The translations under genes and the position numbers were made by a program. A stretch of 64,000 bases of DNA from Caryophanales bacterium (GTDB lineage: Bacteria; Bacillota; Bacilli; JARBTR01): NCBI GenBank assembly GCA_029240105.1, contig JARBTR010000001.1, forward strand, positions 116,633 to 180,632, in the 5' to 3' direction. Under the pieces are notes generated by a model, which saw nothing but the letters and a program-made list of their open reading frames with translations, ran no database searches and was not told the DNA's origin. This document shows positions 40,356 to 50,895 of this stretch, piece after piece (position 1 is the stretch's first letter; each line of letters begins with the position of its first letter).

Positions 40356-41762
40356 GTTTGGTTGAAATACTTGTGGTCTTCCGCAAGCTCCTTTTGGAAC
40401 ATCTATATATTTCTTTTTGTAATAATCTTTATTAGAAGAAATCGCTTGTAATGCAGTGATTAGTGTATCAATTTCTTTCTTTGTGTTATAGAAACTAAAA
40501 CTTATCCGAACAAGTCCTGGTGAAACCATATTCGGATCTTCACGCATGGCTCTCATTTTTTCATCACTGATGTTTAACAAACGCTGAACATAGGGGTGAG
40601 CACAAAAATATCCACTTCGCACAGCAATCCCATATTCATCAGCAAAAATCTGAGCGATATCATTATGGTGCATGTTGTCCATTGTAAACGTTAACAGGCT
40701 AACATGAGGAATGGTTTCATTAGCGGCCCCATAGATTTGGATATCTGAAAATTGCTTTAACCCATTGAGTGCATAATGAAACATTTTGTCTTCGTATTCA
40801 TGGAGCTGTTTCATGTTTAATTTTTGAACTGTACGGATGGCTGCTCCAAGTGCTGCGATACCAAATAAATTTGGGGTGCCAGCTTCCAACTTTCCAGGTG
40901 CTTCATCCCACTGGATGAATTTATGTGATACCAATCGGACAGTTCCTCCACCTTTTAAAAGGGGATTTGTATAATCGAATGTTGATTTTGGACCAATTAA
41001 GACACCGGCACCAAATGGGGCGTACATTTTATGACCAGAAAAGGACAGAAAATCAATGTGTTCCGGATGTTGATGCGGTTTCATATCAAAAGGTAAGTGA
41101 GGAATAGCCTGAGCACCATCAACATGAATCAACGCACCATGTTGATGCGCCAATCGTGCAATGGTGTGTACAGGATTTACAAAACCAGTAACATTTGATG
41201 CAGCAGTTACGGTAATGAGCTTGACTGAACCGTGGTTCTTTTTTAGTTTTGCTTCCAAGTCGTCCATAGAAAGAGTACCGTCTCTTTTTACTTTCACATA
41301 TTGGAGATCAAAATCTTCTCTCCAAGGTAAATCATTTGAAATATGTTCCATCTCCGTTGACAATATCACAGGCTTTTTCCTTTGCTTTTTAAAAGCATTT
41401 GCTAACAAATTGATTGATTCCGTTGTGTTTTTTGTAAAAATGATAGCATCAAGCTCTTTGTCAGCATGAACGAAATCAGTAACTAATTCTCTACTTTTTT
41501 CGATAACCTGATCTGAAAGTAGGGATTTGAATCCCTTTCCTCTGTGCGTTGAGGCATACCAGGGAGCAAATTCATTTAGTTCATCCATCACAGAAGTAAA
41601 TGGAGGCGTCGTTGCAGCATTGTCAAAATAGATGGATTTACCCAGTTTACCGCCTTGGAGCGGTATTTTTTGTTCTAATCCAACTAAAAGTTTACGATAT
41701 TTTTTTTCTTTATTTGTTTGAGAATTGAATAGTTTCATTCTAAATTGCAACCTTTCTGTCAA
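40326..41762 (-). CDS. Class V aminotransferase, cysteine desulfurase-like
   Basis: YFDNAATTPP; VDGAQAIPH; SFSGHKMYAPFGAGVLIG (PLP Lys); VRSGYFCAHP. Confidence 0.9.
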   Translation of the reverse strand: MTERLQFRMKLFNSQTNKEKKYRKLLVGLEQKIPLQGGKLGKSIYFDNAATTPPFTSVMDELNEFAPWYASTHRGKGFKSLLSDQVIEKSRELVTDFVHADKELDAIIFTKNTTESINLLANAFKKQRKKPVILSTEMEHISNDLPWREDFDLQYVKVKRDGTLSMDDLEAKLKKNHGSVKLITVTAASNVTGFVNPVHTIARLAHQHGALIHVDGAQAIPHLPFDMKPHQHPEHIDFLSFSGHKMYAPFGAGVLIGPKSTFDYTNPLLKGGGTVRLVSHKFIQWDEAPGKLEAGTPNLFGIAALGAAIRTVQKLNMKQLHEYEDKMFHYALNGLKQFSDIQIYGAANETIPHVSLLTFTMDNMHHNDIAQIFADEYGIAVRSGYFCAHPYVQRLLNISDEKMRAMREDPNMVSPGLVRISFSFYNTKKEIDTLITALQAISSNKDYYKKKYIDVPKGACGRPQVFQPNKKSHNFTEM

Positions 41763-41993
41763 AAGGTATTAAAACTGTAATTCATTTTATGCAAAGAGTT
41801 TCTTAAGGGATTGTAGGCTTAATTCCAATTTGTATTGGATAAACGATTTATTGATAAAAATTTAGTGTTTTACTGCTAGAGGAAATGTATAATATTGTAA
41901 AATGGATAAGTATGGTAATTGTTTAAACTGAGCGAAGTTGTCTACAAAAAAATCAGAAGTTTAATTTTGATGTAAAAAAAGGAGGTCTTATAA

Positions 41994-42899
41994 ATGGCAT
42001 CTTTTGTTTACCCATTGATATTAATTATTAGTTTCTTATTTTTAATGAAAAAAGGTGACGAAACAGAATCTAATTTCCCATTAAAAATAATTGGCTATTT
42101 TATATTAGGTTCATTTGCCTTTAAAATTAATCAAATTTCCCTTCCACTTGGATTTGTAGTGTATCTGTTATTTTTTTTTCCTAAATTAAATGAAGATGTG
42201 AAACGAAAAGCTGCTGTATTTGGTGTTCTTACCTTTTTATTAACCTTTTGGTCCATACCATTTGTCATTGAAAAGTGGGAGAATCGTCCAACATATATTG
42301 ATCATCAACTTGGTTCAGTCTATACAATGAACTTTCAAAAGGAATATGAACTGGTTAAAAAACAAATAAGATTCAATAAAATGGAAATAAAGCTTGAGGA
42401 TTTTAGAGTTAATTATAATAAAGACGGTAGAATTACAGAAATAGGCTGGCAGCTACGCGGGCAAAATGGCAGTGGCTATAATCTCTATCAAATAAGTTAT
42501 AATTTTAGTAAGAATAAGTATATCGTAACATATAATCAGGTTGATAATTGGCTCCAATACAATCGTTTAATTGGGGCTGATCATTTTTTTGAGACTCTTA
42601 TTTTGCTTGATATTAAAGATATTACTCATAATAAGGGTGACTTTTCTTCTTATGGTATACAAAGTACAGGGGAAAGAACTAATTATGAAATGAAGAATAA
42701 AAATCATTTTGTCATTTTAAATAGAGAAATAAAATTATTAGATGATGAAAAATTACCAGTAGAGGGTTATTATATTTCAACTTATGCAATCAAGAAAACA
42801 GGAGAAGTAAAAGATAAAAGGGGAAATATCACACAAGAAAGCTTCGAAGGCACCGAAGCATCTGATTATCTATTTGATGTGGAATATGTTGTGGAATAA
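41994..42899 (+). CDS. Hypothetical membrane protein
   Basis: ORF with SD aaggaggt, three N-terminal hydrophobic segments. Confidence 0.65.
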   Translation: MASFVYPLILIISFLFLMKKGDETESNFPLKIIGYFILGSFAFKINQISLPLGFVVYLLFFFPKLNEDVKRKAAVFGVLTFLLTFWSIPFVIEKWENRPTYIDHQLGSVYTMNFQKEYELVKKQIRFNKMEIKLEDFRVNYNKDGRITEIGWQLRGQNGSGYNLYQISYNFSKNKYIVTYNQVDNWLQYNRLIGADHFFETLILLDIKDITHNKGDFSSYGIQSTGERTNYEMKNKNHFVILNREIKLLDDEKLPVEGYYISTYAIKKTGEVKDKRGNITQESFEGTEASDYLFDVEYVVE

Positions 42900-42977
42900 T
42901 AAAAATTATTCCTAAAAAAGATAACATTGATGCGAAACATGGTTGTAATTAGCTCATTATTCAATTAGTAAAAATAT

Positions 42978-43023
42978 AAAGATTGAATGTTCTCTTAATT
43001 TGGGAAAATTTCAATCTTTTTTG
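42978..43023 (+). terminator. Rho-independent terminator
   Basis: AAAGATTGAA...TTCAATCTTTTTTG. Confidence 0.7.
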
Positions 43024-43223
43024 TATTTTGTGATGGGTAACAGGTATAGTCTGGTTGATTCTTACACTAAGACTGTTTCTGCATAGTTTGTTTCTTTCTT
43101 GTTCAGATCAAACTTTGAAAAATAAGTAGAGCAAATGCTTATTTTGGCGTGTCAAAAATCTTGTTTTCAATTGTAGATATGATTAGAGGAGCATAATAAA
43201 AGACCCCAAATAGAGGTCAAAAT

Positions 43224-43568
43224 TCATTCCATACTTTTTCTAATTTTTTCAGGAATCATTACAACTTCCGTATTTAAATCAACGGGTTTAAATGTCTCAT
43301 CAATACATTCTTCCCAATACTCTAGATGCTTTTCATCAATCCAGTGGTTTGATTCCTGGATTTCTTGACCACCGACACCTCGAACTGAATACCAATATAA
43401 ATACGCATCTCCGTTTAGATGTTCTCTAAATATAGTTTCAACGTACATCCTTTCACTCTCAAGTGTAACTAGAACATCTTTCATATTTTCATTTAAAAAT
43501 TTTAACCATTCATCAACACGCTCAGATTTGTCCTTTTTAACTCTAAATCTTGTTAATTCAATTTTCAT
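43224..43568 (-). CDS. DUF6176-like hypothetical protein
   Basis: MKIELTRFRVKKDKSERVDEWLKFLNEN; SD aaaggggt upstream. Confidence 0.7.
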   Translation of the reverse strand: MKIELTRFRVKKDKSERVDEWLKFLNENMKDVLVTLESERMYVETIFREHLNGDAYLYWYSVRGVGGQEIQESNHWIDEKHLEYWEECIDETFKPVDLNTEVVMIPEKIRKSME

Positions 43569-43939
43569 AATTAACCCCTTTGATTAGCTATCCTGTTTTC
43601 ATTACATATTTTAACAGATTTATTCAATAAGCATAAACGAATAAAACAACAAACTTTTCGAAAATATCTAAACTGAAAAGTAGTATCCGAGATCAAATTT
43701 AGATATAAACCGGGTATTTTGTAAATATTCTGTAAATTTATTGTAAAGATGGCATTTGAAAGATTGTAAACAACTATAATAGGGTTGAAACTTACTAGGA
43801 TTCTACATTAGGAGGGAGGAAAAGCAAGAAGTAGCTAAATGATTATCGTCTGCTATATTTAAACTCTTCATTAAATGATTCTTTATTTTTATAGTCTGTA
43901 CACCTTTAGTATTTCATAGATTATAGGGGAGGTATTACT

Positions 43940-44947
43940 ATGTCAGTTACGTTATTCATAATAATTTTATTAATGCTCGGAGTCATTTTAGTAAATGGAT
44001 GGACAGATGCACCCAATGCCATAGCAACAGTTGTATCAACAAGGGCAATGACACCAAAGGCTTCTATCGTTATGGCATCCATATTTAATTTTATAGGTCT
44101 ATTCGTGATGACTTATATCAACTCGAAAGTCGCTTTTACTATTGGTAAAATGGCTGACTTTGGGAGTGGGAAAGAGGCATTGATTGCACTAGAGGCGGCT
44201 ATGGTTGCTATTATCGTATTTGCAATCGCTGCTTGGGTTTTTGGAATACCAACAAGTGAAAGTCATGCACTAATTGCTGGTGTGACGGGTGCTGCTATTT
44301 CAATAGGCGGTTTTTCATCTGTAAATGCAGAAGCGTGGAACAAAGTGCTAGATGGTTTACTCATATCGTCAGTCATTGGATTTGGATTAGGATATTTTCT
44401 ATCAAAACTAGTAAATTACCTATTTCGAAATTCGGATCGATTTAAGGTTAAAGGATTTTTTACAGGTGGGCAAATTGTAACAGGTGCAGCAATGGCCTTT
44501 TTGCATGGAGCGCAAGATGGTCAAAAGTTTCTAGGAATCTTCATGCTAAGCATTTACCTTGAAAAGGGAGAAGTTTTGCCTGAAGCATTTTCAATTGATA
44601 TTTGGGTCGTTGCACTTTGTGCAATCGTTATGGGTATAGGAACTTCTATCGGGGGATATAGGATTATTAAAGCCGTTGGAATGGATATGGTAAAACTGGA
44701 GATGCATCAAGGATTTACAGCAGGATTGGCTGCTTCCATTTGTCTCTTGTTTTCATCTTTATCAGGTATTCCAGTAAGTACAACACATACAAAAACAACT
44801 GCTATTATGGGTGTTGGTGCTGAGAAAAATTTTCATTCTGTAAATTGGAAAGTCGTACAGGAAATGGTTCTGGCCTGGGTATTGACCTTCCCAGTTTGTG
44901 GATTGATAGGTTATTTCATGTCAAAACTGTTTGCATACATATTCTAG
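43940..44947 (+). CDS. Inorganic phosphate transporter, PiT family
   Basis: NGWTDAPNAIATVVSTRAMTP; GIPTSESHALIAGVTGAAI; GAAMAFLHGAQDGQKF; GIPVSTTHTKTTAIMG. Confidence 0.93.
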   Translation: MSVTLFIIILLMLGVILVNGWTDAPNAIATVVSTRAMTPKASIVMASIFNFIGLFVMTYINSKVAFTIGKMADFGSGKEALIALEAAMVAIIVFAIAAWVFGIPTSESHALIAGVTGAAISIGGFSSVNAEAWNKVLDGLLISSVIGFGLGYFLSKLVNYLFRNSDRFKVKGFFTGGQIVTGAAMAFLHGAQDGQKFLGIFMLSIYLEKGEVLPEAFSIDIWVVALCAIVMGIGTSIGGYRIIKAVGMDMVKLEMHQGFTAGLAASICLLFSSLSGIPVSTTHTKTTAIMGVGAEKNFHSVNWKVVQEMVLAWVLTFPVCGLIGYFMSKLFAYIF

Positions 44948-45100
44948 ATTTTATAATGATCCGCTGGTTTTTGTTTTCCGGTGGATTTTTGTTTTATCTA
45001 CTTAAGTGCTTGTTGCTTTTTATAGAAACGATATAATAAAAGGAAAAAAATAGTAAAACTCAAAAAAACAATCGTTATTTCAATAAAAGGAGATAAATCT

Positions 45101-46105
45101 ATGAAAAAAATAACCTATTTACTTGCTTTTATTGGAATCTTTTCAATTTTTATAACCGGTTGTTTAAATCCAAACTCATTAGAAAATGAGGAACAAATGA
45201 TAAATGTTTTAAAGCGTATTGGAGATGAAAATAAATACGAGGATTTCAATAAAATAACGAATGATAAGCAAGTTCAAAAAGTGGCAGATATTATAGAAAA
45301 TATTGACTGGGAAAATGTAAAGGTGGATATACGCCCACCTGATTACAAATTTTTCTTTCAGTTCAAAAATTCAAATTTTGAAGCAAAAGCAATCACATAT
45401 GATTTTTGGGTGAATAATGACAAAGACTCCGTGGAACTTGCAATTAGCGACGAGAGTAAATTTGCTCATCTGAATAAAAGTGACTCATCAAAGCTAGTTG
45501 AGATTCTTATTGGCTTAAACCTATCCGATCTAAAAACACAATTTGATGAAACGAGCAAAAAAATTTACAGCACGAATCAAGGTGCTGAAATAAGCTGGGC
45601 TAATGATCCCACTCAACCCGATAATTTAATAGGTGAAGATAATTCTGTAGTACGATTAAGAGTTATCTCTAGTAGTGATGAAGCTAAATTTTTACCCGAA
45701 AATGAAAAATTTTATGTAGATCATCCTTATACTCCAATTGAAGTTGAAGTTATTGAAACTTTATCTGGTAATCCATTATCAGGAAAGATGACGATTTATG
45801 TAGAAGGTGGAAATGTAAAAATATCTGAAGTTATAAAACAGCTAAATGAAGGTGACGTTGTAAAAAGGAATTTATCTACTTTATCTGATGAAGTCAAAAA
45901 TACAATGTATATTTCATATAAGACAGACTATGATTATAAAATGAAAACTGGGAAAGAATATGCGGTCATTATAGCAAAACTAGGAAACGACGAATATGCA
46001 GTTATGGCTAATGGATACGGAATCTTTGAAAAGGATGCTTACAATAAACAAACGAAAGATGTAACGTTTAAAAATGTAATAACCAATAAAAAATTTATTT
46101 TTTAG
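45101..46105 (+). CDS. Hypothetical lipoprotein
   Basis: ITGC lipobox; SD aaaggag. Confidence 0.75.
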   Translation: MKKITYLLAFIGIFSIFITGCLNPNSLENEEQMINVLKRIGDENKYEDFNKITNDKQVQKVADIIENIDWENVKVDIRPPDYKFFFQFKNSNFEAKAITYDFWVNNDKDSVELAISDESKFAHLNKSDSSKLVEILIGLNLSDLKTQFDETSKKIYSTNQGAEISWANDPTQPDNLIGEDNSVVRLRVISSSDEAKFLPENEKFYVDHPYTPIEVEVIETLSGNPLSGKMTIYVEGGNVKISEVIKQLNEGDVVKRNLSTLSDEVKNTMYISYKTDYDYKMKTGKEYAVIIAKLGNDEYAVMANGYGIFEKDAYNKQTKDVTFKNVITNKKFIF

Positions 46106-46141
46106 AATCAATAATAGGTATTAAAGTTGCCTACATGTTAA

Positions 46142-46182
46142 AAAAGCGACAAGTCAAAAATATTCAGACTTGTCGCTTTTGT
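46142..46182. terminator. Bidirectional terminator
   Basis: AAAAGCGACAAGTC aaaaatattca GACTTGTCGCTTTT. Confidence 0.9.
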
Positions 46183-46217
46183 AAATGGATCTGTAAAAAC
46201 TTAATGAGCGGATTTTG

Positions 46218-46490
46218 TTATTCAATTCGAGCTTCTACCATGATCACTTCACCATTTTTTGTTACTTTATCCGTTCCTGATTCTTTATTTTCTCTATTTT
46301 CCCACTCAACATAATAAGCATTGTTTTTAACTTCTATGTACAATATCGAAGGTGTTCCAATATGCTTTGTGTGTTCTTCAATAACTAATTGTTTAGCTTT
46401 TTCTTCTGAAAGAGTATCTTCAATTTTGGAACATCCAATAAGTGTTATAAATGAAAAAAGAATAATACATAACAGAAACTTAGATCTCAT
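46218..46490 (-). CDS. Small hypothetical lipoprotein
   Basis: ITLIGC lipobox. Confidence 0.65.
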   Translation of the reverse strand: MRSKFLLCIILFSFITLIGCSKIEDTLSEEKAKQLVIEEHTKHIGTPSILYIEVKNNAYYVEWENRENKESGTDKVTKNGEVIMVEARIE

Positions 46491-46615
46491 AAATAGATTC
46501 TCTCCATTACTTTGTTTGTTTAAAATATCGTTATTTTTAAAAATGGCTCTGTTAATCTTTAGTGTTGGTTTTTTTACTAAAAATTAAAGGAACATGTTGA
46601 TATGTTCCCTTAGAT

Positions 46616-47089
46616 TCATTTTCCAAGAATCATTCCTAAATCATAAAGTAATTTATTATCTGAACCAATATAACTAACTATTATTTCACCTTTTTGGTAG
46701 AAATGAGGGACGTCAACCCAACTGATTTTTGCACCACCTATACCATAACCACCATTAGATATAGTTTTTGAATCCTTTTTTGCTTCTTCTTCATTGTTAT
46801 ATTCATAAATAGCCAATTTTTTATCGTCTACTTTGTAATAAGTAGGATAAACAGATAAGAAAGTATGGGTTGCATTTTCTTTCTCTTTTACAACTGTATA
46901 TCCTGTATCTTTTAGCTCTTGTATAAAATTTAAACTTTCAAAGGATTTCGTTTCAGTGTTACTCATGTTATTTGTAGGATTAGAGTTTCTTGGTTTATTA
47001 GTCGTGCTCGTTTTAGTTGATTTATCTGTTGTCATATAACATCCTGATAAAAGAAAGACCATGAGAATAAAAATGATAAATTTTTTCAT
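46616..47089 (-). CDS. Hypothetical lipoprotein
   Basis: FLLSGC lipobox. Confidence 0.7.
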   Translation of the reverse strand: MKKFIIFILMVFLLSGCYMTTDKSTKTSTTNKPRNSNPTNNMSNTETKSFESLNFIQELKDTGYTVVKEKENATHTFLSVYPTYYKVDDKKLAIYEYNNEEEAKKDSKTISNGGYGIGGAKISWVDVPHFYQKGEIIVSYIGSDNKLLYDLGMILGK

Positions 47090-47330
47090 TGAAACCCTCC
47101 CATATTAGAGTTTTTTTGTACATATTTCTACCTAAACTTTCGTTTGCATTCTATATACAAACAAATAAGAGGTAGAGATGGTCACTTTTTTGTTTAATAC
47201 TGTTTTTTTACAACAATTAACCTACAAATCTCTAAGTCAACTTTCTTTATTTGTTAGTGAAATTATTGAAGGAAACTCTCTACTAGCATTTTTTAGTTGA
47301 ATGGACTACCCATAGCATTATGTACGGTTT

Positions 47331-47392
47331 TTAAAAAAACTTTATTCGATAGCATTGCCTTATAATTAAAGGCTATGTTATCGAATAAAACT
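47331..47392 (-). terminator. Long hairpin/terminator downstream of 47428 gene
   Basis: TTTATTCGATAgcattGCCTT...AAGGCtatgtTATCGAATAAA, T tract on minus strand. Confidence 0.7.
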
Positions 47393-47427
47393 GTTTTTCA
47401 CTATTAAATAAGCTTTTGGTCTTATCA

Positions 47428-47835
47428 TCACATGTTTAGTATTTTAAGAAATGCTTTTCTATGATTTTCATTCTTTACTCTGAAGACATCATGCTTAGTA
47501 GGTCTTACTATAAATGTGGTGTTTCCTCCAAAATCTTTCCATACAAATAATACCTCTGTCGTATCATCTTCATAAGTAATAGTAACTTTAAAGTCGTCAC
47601 GATGAGCCGTTGAATAGAATGCATTTTTTTCTTGATTTGCTCTGTTTAATGTCTTTGTAAAATTCTTTATCGAATTACTATCTTTAATAACTTTACCGTC
47701 ATTATATTCATTTGAACTTTCATCATATTTCTGTACTTTTATGCTATCAATATTTGAAAATCCATTAGATAAATTTAAATTAACAATAATGATCGCTATA
47801 ACTATTCCAATAAAGATTAAAATCCATTTCTTCAT
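47428..47835 (-). CDS. Hypothetical membrane-anchored protein
   Basis: ORF with N-terminal TM; RBS aggggtg upstream. Confidence 0.65.
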   Translation of the reverse strand: MKKWILIFIGIVIAIIIVNLNLSNGFSNIDSIKVQKYDESSNEYNDGKVIKDSNSIKNFTKTLNRANQEKNAFYSTAHRDDFKVTITYEDDTTEVLFVWKDFGGNTTFIVRPTKHDVFRVKNENHRKAFLKILNM

Positions 47836-48161
47836 CTAAACACCCCTAATTCTATTATGGAGTACACCGTCTTACATACAAATGTTTATTGCCTTGCTTT
47901 CTTCTCATTAATAGAAACACGTTTTTCTTTTTATGTAAATTAATAAAGCGTAAAAATGTTGTGACTTAATATAAAAGGTGTAACAAAGTAGATATCATCT
48001 ATGATTTATCTGATTTACGAAGAATGCAACTCTTAGTTAATCTGAATAAAAGTAATCATATCAATCAGATTTAGACTTGTTAAAATGACTTTAGTTTGGT
48101 AAATTCTAAATCTAATGCACAGATTAATTTGCATAACTAAATTTTAAAACGAGGTTTAATA

Positions 48162-48962
48162 ATGAAGATAGGTTTTATAGGAACAGGTAATATGGGTATG
48201 GCGATTATCAAGGGCTATCTAGCAGCTGATAAGAGTCTGGCTGAAAATATATATGCTACTGACTTAAATTTTGAACAATTAAAAAATAATGCTTCTGATC
48301 TAGGTATTCAATTATGTCAAACAAACACTGAAGTTGTAACGAATAGTGACGTGGTTGTATTAGCTGTGAAACCCAATGTATATGAGCAAGTACTTACTGA
48401 AATAAAACATTTGGTTTCAGAAAATCATATTCTTGTTTCAATTGCTGCAGGAATTACTATTGCTCAAATTGAACAAACCTTACATAAATCTGTGAAAGTC
48501 GTTCGTACAATGCCAAACACTCCCGCAATGGTAAACGAGGGAATCACCGCTTTATCACGCAATAATCAAGTGTCAGATGGTGAGTTTGAGTTTGTAATGC
48601 AAATCTTCCGTAGCATTGGTAAGGCTGAAGCTATTGATGAAAAATTGATGGACGTAATACCGGGAGTAAGCGGAAGTTCTCCAGCATATGTGTATATGTT
48701 TATCGAGGCGCTTGCTGATGGTGCTGTTTTACATGGTATGCCAAGAGAACAAGCATATCGATTCGCTGCTCAAGCAGTATTAGGTTCTGCTAAAATGGTG
48801 ATCGATAGCGGTCTTCATCCTGGAACTCTAAAAGATATGGTATGTACCCCAGGCGGTGCAACAATTGAAGCGGTCAAAAGCCTTGAAAGCAATCGTTTTC
48901 GTTTTGCTGTTATGGAAGCAGTCGATGTCTGCAGTCAAAAAGCTAAAAGGATGTCCCAATAG
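48162..48962 (+). CDS. proC: Pyrroline-5-carboxylate reductase
   Basis: IGFIGTGNMGMAIIKG; VRTMPNTPAMVNEGI; PGVSGSSPAYVYMFIEALADGAV. Confidence 0.95.
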   Translation: MKIGFIGTGNMGMAIIKGYLAADKSLAENIYATDLNFEQLKNNASDLGIQLCQTNTEVVTNSDVVVLAVKPNVYEQVLTEIKHLVSENHILVSIAAGITIAQIEQTLHKSVKVVRTMPNTPAMVNEGITALSRNNQVSDGEFEFVMQIFRSIGKAEAIDEKLMDVIPGVSGSSPAYVYMFIEALADGAVLHGMPREQAYRFAAQAVLGSAKMVIDSGLHPGTLKDMVCTPGGATIEAVKSLESNRFRFAVMEAVDVCSQKAKRMSQ

Positions 48963-49067
48963 TTTAAAATAAATTTTACTTTAAGACCTGCGCAGTATCC
49001 TGAAATGGGAGACTGAGCAGGTTTAATTTGAAAGTAGAGATAAGTTTAAATTTTTTTTCGGCCTTAA

Positions 49068-49192
49068 CTATTGGTACCAGTGGCTTTAGAAGGATGAACA
49101 ATATGGATGTTTTGGCAATGAAACCCGCAGGACTCCCGTGGGAAAGTGGGTGCCTGAGACCTTAGGCTCAGGTGCTCACCTGGTTTTTCTTA
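49068..49192 (+). repeat. Palindromic intergenic repeat family 2, copy B (right half deleted)
   Basis: Near-identical to 9653-9775 of copy A; then jumps from CTCACC to TGGTTTTTCT, which in copy A lies ~60 nt further right. Confidence 0.85.
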
Positions 49193-49263
49193 TTATTTGT
49201 GAAAGGCTTGTTTTATTAATATTTTTTGCTTATAAGGTATCTTCTTAAATGATTCCAGATATC

Positions 49264-49292
49264 AAAAAAGGCTGAGACAATTGTCTCAACCT
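49264..49292 (-). terminator. Terminator of MFS efflux gene
   Basis: Minus strand GGTTGAGACAATTGTCTCAGCCTTTTTT. Confidence 0.85.
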
Positions 49293-49318
49293 CTATGACA
49301 GGTAAATTTATATTTGAA

Positions 49319-50887
49319 TTATCCTACTTGTTTTGTTTCTTCCTTTGCAGGAACAACGCGTTTGATGAAAAGAGCTAGAGTCAAAGCCACGGCTGCAATT
49401 CCAACAGACACCATAAAGGCGTCGTTGATCCCTTTTAGCATCGCTTCCGTTGTTATTTGCTTTTGCATTGCAAGCTGAGCAGCCTTTTGCTGAGCAGCAT
49501 CTAACACAGGTCCACCGGCCTCAGCTGCTTTCGCAGCCGCCGCCTTCGCAGCTGCAATTGCTTTTGCAGCCAATTCAGTAGCATGCGTTTTAGTACGATT
49601 AGACATAATTGTTACTAGGATTGAGGCACCCATAGCACCTGCAACTTGTTGTAAGGTACTGTTCATTGCCGTTCCGTGAGGATTCATATGTCTTGGTAAT
49701 TGGTTTAATCCATTTGTCATAACTGGCATCATAACCATTGACATCCCAAACATACGTAACGTGTAAAGTAGCACTAAGTTCGTATAAGAGGTATCTAACG
49801 TTAATTGACTAAATAAATACGTTGTGATAACTGTGATTGTAAGGCCAGGTACCGCAAGTACTCGAGCTCCATATTTATCAAATAATCGTCCATTGATAGG
49901 CATCATGATTCCCATAATTAACGCCCCAGGTAACATTAGTAAACCTGATTTAATAGTTGAGATACCACGTAAATTCTGAATATAAATGGGTAGTAATAAC
50001 ATGGCAGAAAACATCGCCATTGAAACCACCATCGAGATCACTGATGATAAAGCAAACATTGGATATTTGTATACTTTAAAATTTAACATCGGTGTTTCTG
50101 ATTTTAATTGTGAAAAGATAAAAATGATTAGCGTAATAAATCCAATAATTAGAGCCGCATATACCTCAGCATTGAAGTTTCCGTTAGCAAGCGTCCAATC
50201 CCAACCTTTTGAGCCAGCAGAACTGAATCCGTATAAAAGCCCTCCAAAACCAATACTGGATAGGATTAATGAAATATAGTTTAACTTTAGTGTTGCTGTT
50301 TTCTTTTCGCCTTTTAATAAGAAGAAACCAATTAAAACAACAGCAAATGCAATAGGAGAAACAACATGGAATAACATTCTCCAGTTATAATGCTCTAAAA
50401 GCCAACCTGATAAAGTTGGTCCGATTGCAGGCGCAGTCATGAATACGATACCGAAAAGTCCCATTGCCATTCCGCGCTTTTCAATTGGAAAACTGCTCAT
50501 CATCACGTTCATCAGTAATGGCATCATAATTGCTGCACCAGATGCCTGAATCAAACGTGCTGTTAATAAAAGACTAAATGTATGAGCAAATCCAGCTGTG
50601 ATTGTTCCAGCTGTGAAAAGTAGCATCGCTGTTAAGAAAATGTTACGAACAGAAAATCGTTGAATTAAGAAAGCTGATGTTGGGATTAAAACTCCGTTAA
50701 CCAACATATAGCCTGTAGATAACCATTGAACAGTGGAAGGTTCAACAGCAAGATCCTTCATGATTGAAGGAAGGGCAACGTTTAATAATGTTTCATTGAA
50801 CATGGAAACGAATGCACCAATCATCATGATGGCGATTATGCCATATGGTGGTTTTTTTGTAGTTTCAGTCATGGTTAAATCCTCCAT
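49319..50887 (-). CDS. DHA2-type MFS multidrug transporter (EmrB/QacA family)
   Basis: NVALPSIMKDLAVEPSTVQWLSTGYMLVNGVLIP; multiple TM helices. Confidence 0.93.
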   Translation of the reverse strand: MEDLTMTETTKKPPYGIIAIMMIGAFVSMFNETLLNVALPSIMKDLAVEPSTVQWLSTGYMLVNGVLIPTSAFLIQRFSVRNIFLTAMLLFTAGTITAGFAHTFSLLLTARLIQASGAAIMMPLLMNVMMSSFPIEKRGMAMGLFGIVFMTAPAIGPTLSGWLLEHYNWRMLFHVVSPIAFAVVLIGFFLLKGEKKTATLKLNYISLILSSIGFGGLLYGFSSAGSKGWDWTLANGNFNAEVYAALIIGFITLIIFIFSQLKSETPMLNFKVYKYPMFALSSVISMVVSMAMFSAMLLLPIYIQNLRGISTIKSGLLMLPGALIMGIMMPINGRLFDKYGARVLAVPGLTITVITTYLFSQLTLDTSYTNLVLLYTLRMFGMSMVMMPVMTNGLNQLPRHMNPHGTAMNSTLQQVAGAMGASILVTIMSNRTKTHATELAAKAIAAAKAAAAKAAEAGGPVLDAAQQKAAQLAMQKQITTEAMLKGINDAFMVSVGIAAVALTLALFIKRVVPAKEETKQVG

Positions 50888-50895
50888 TTGTTCTA

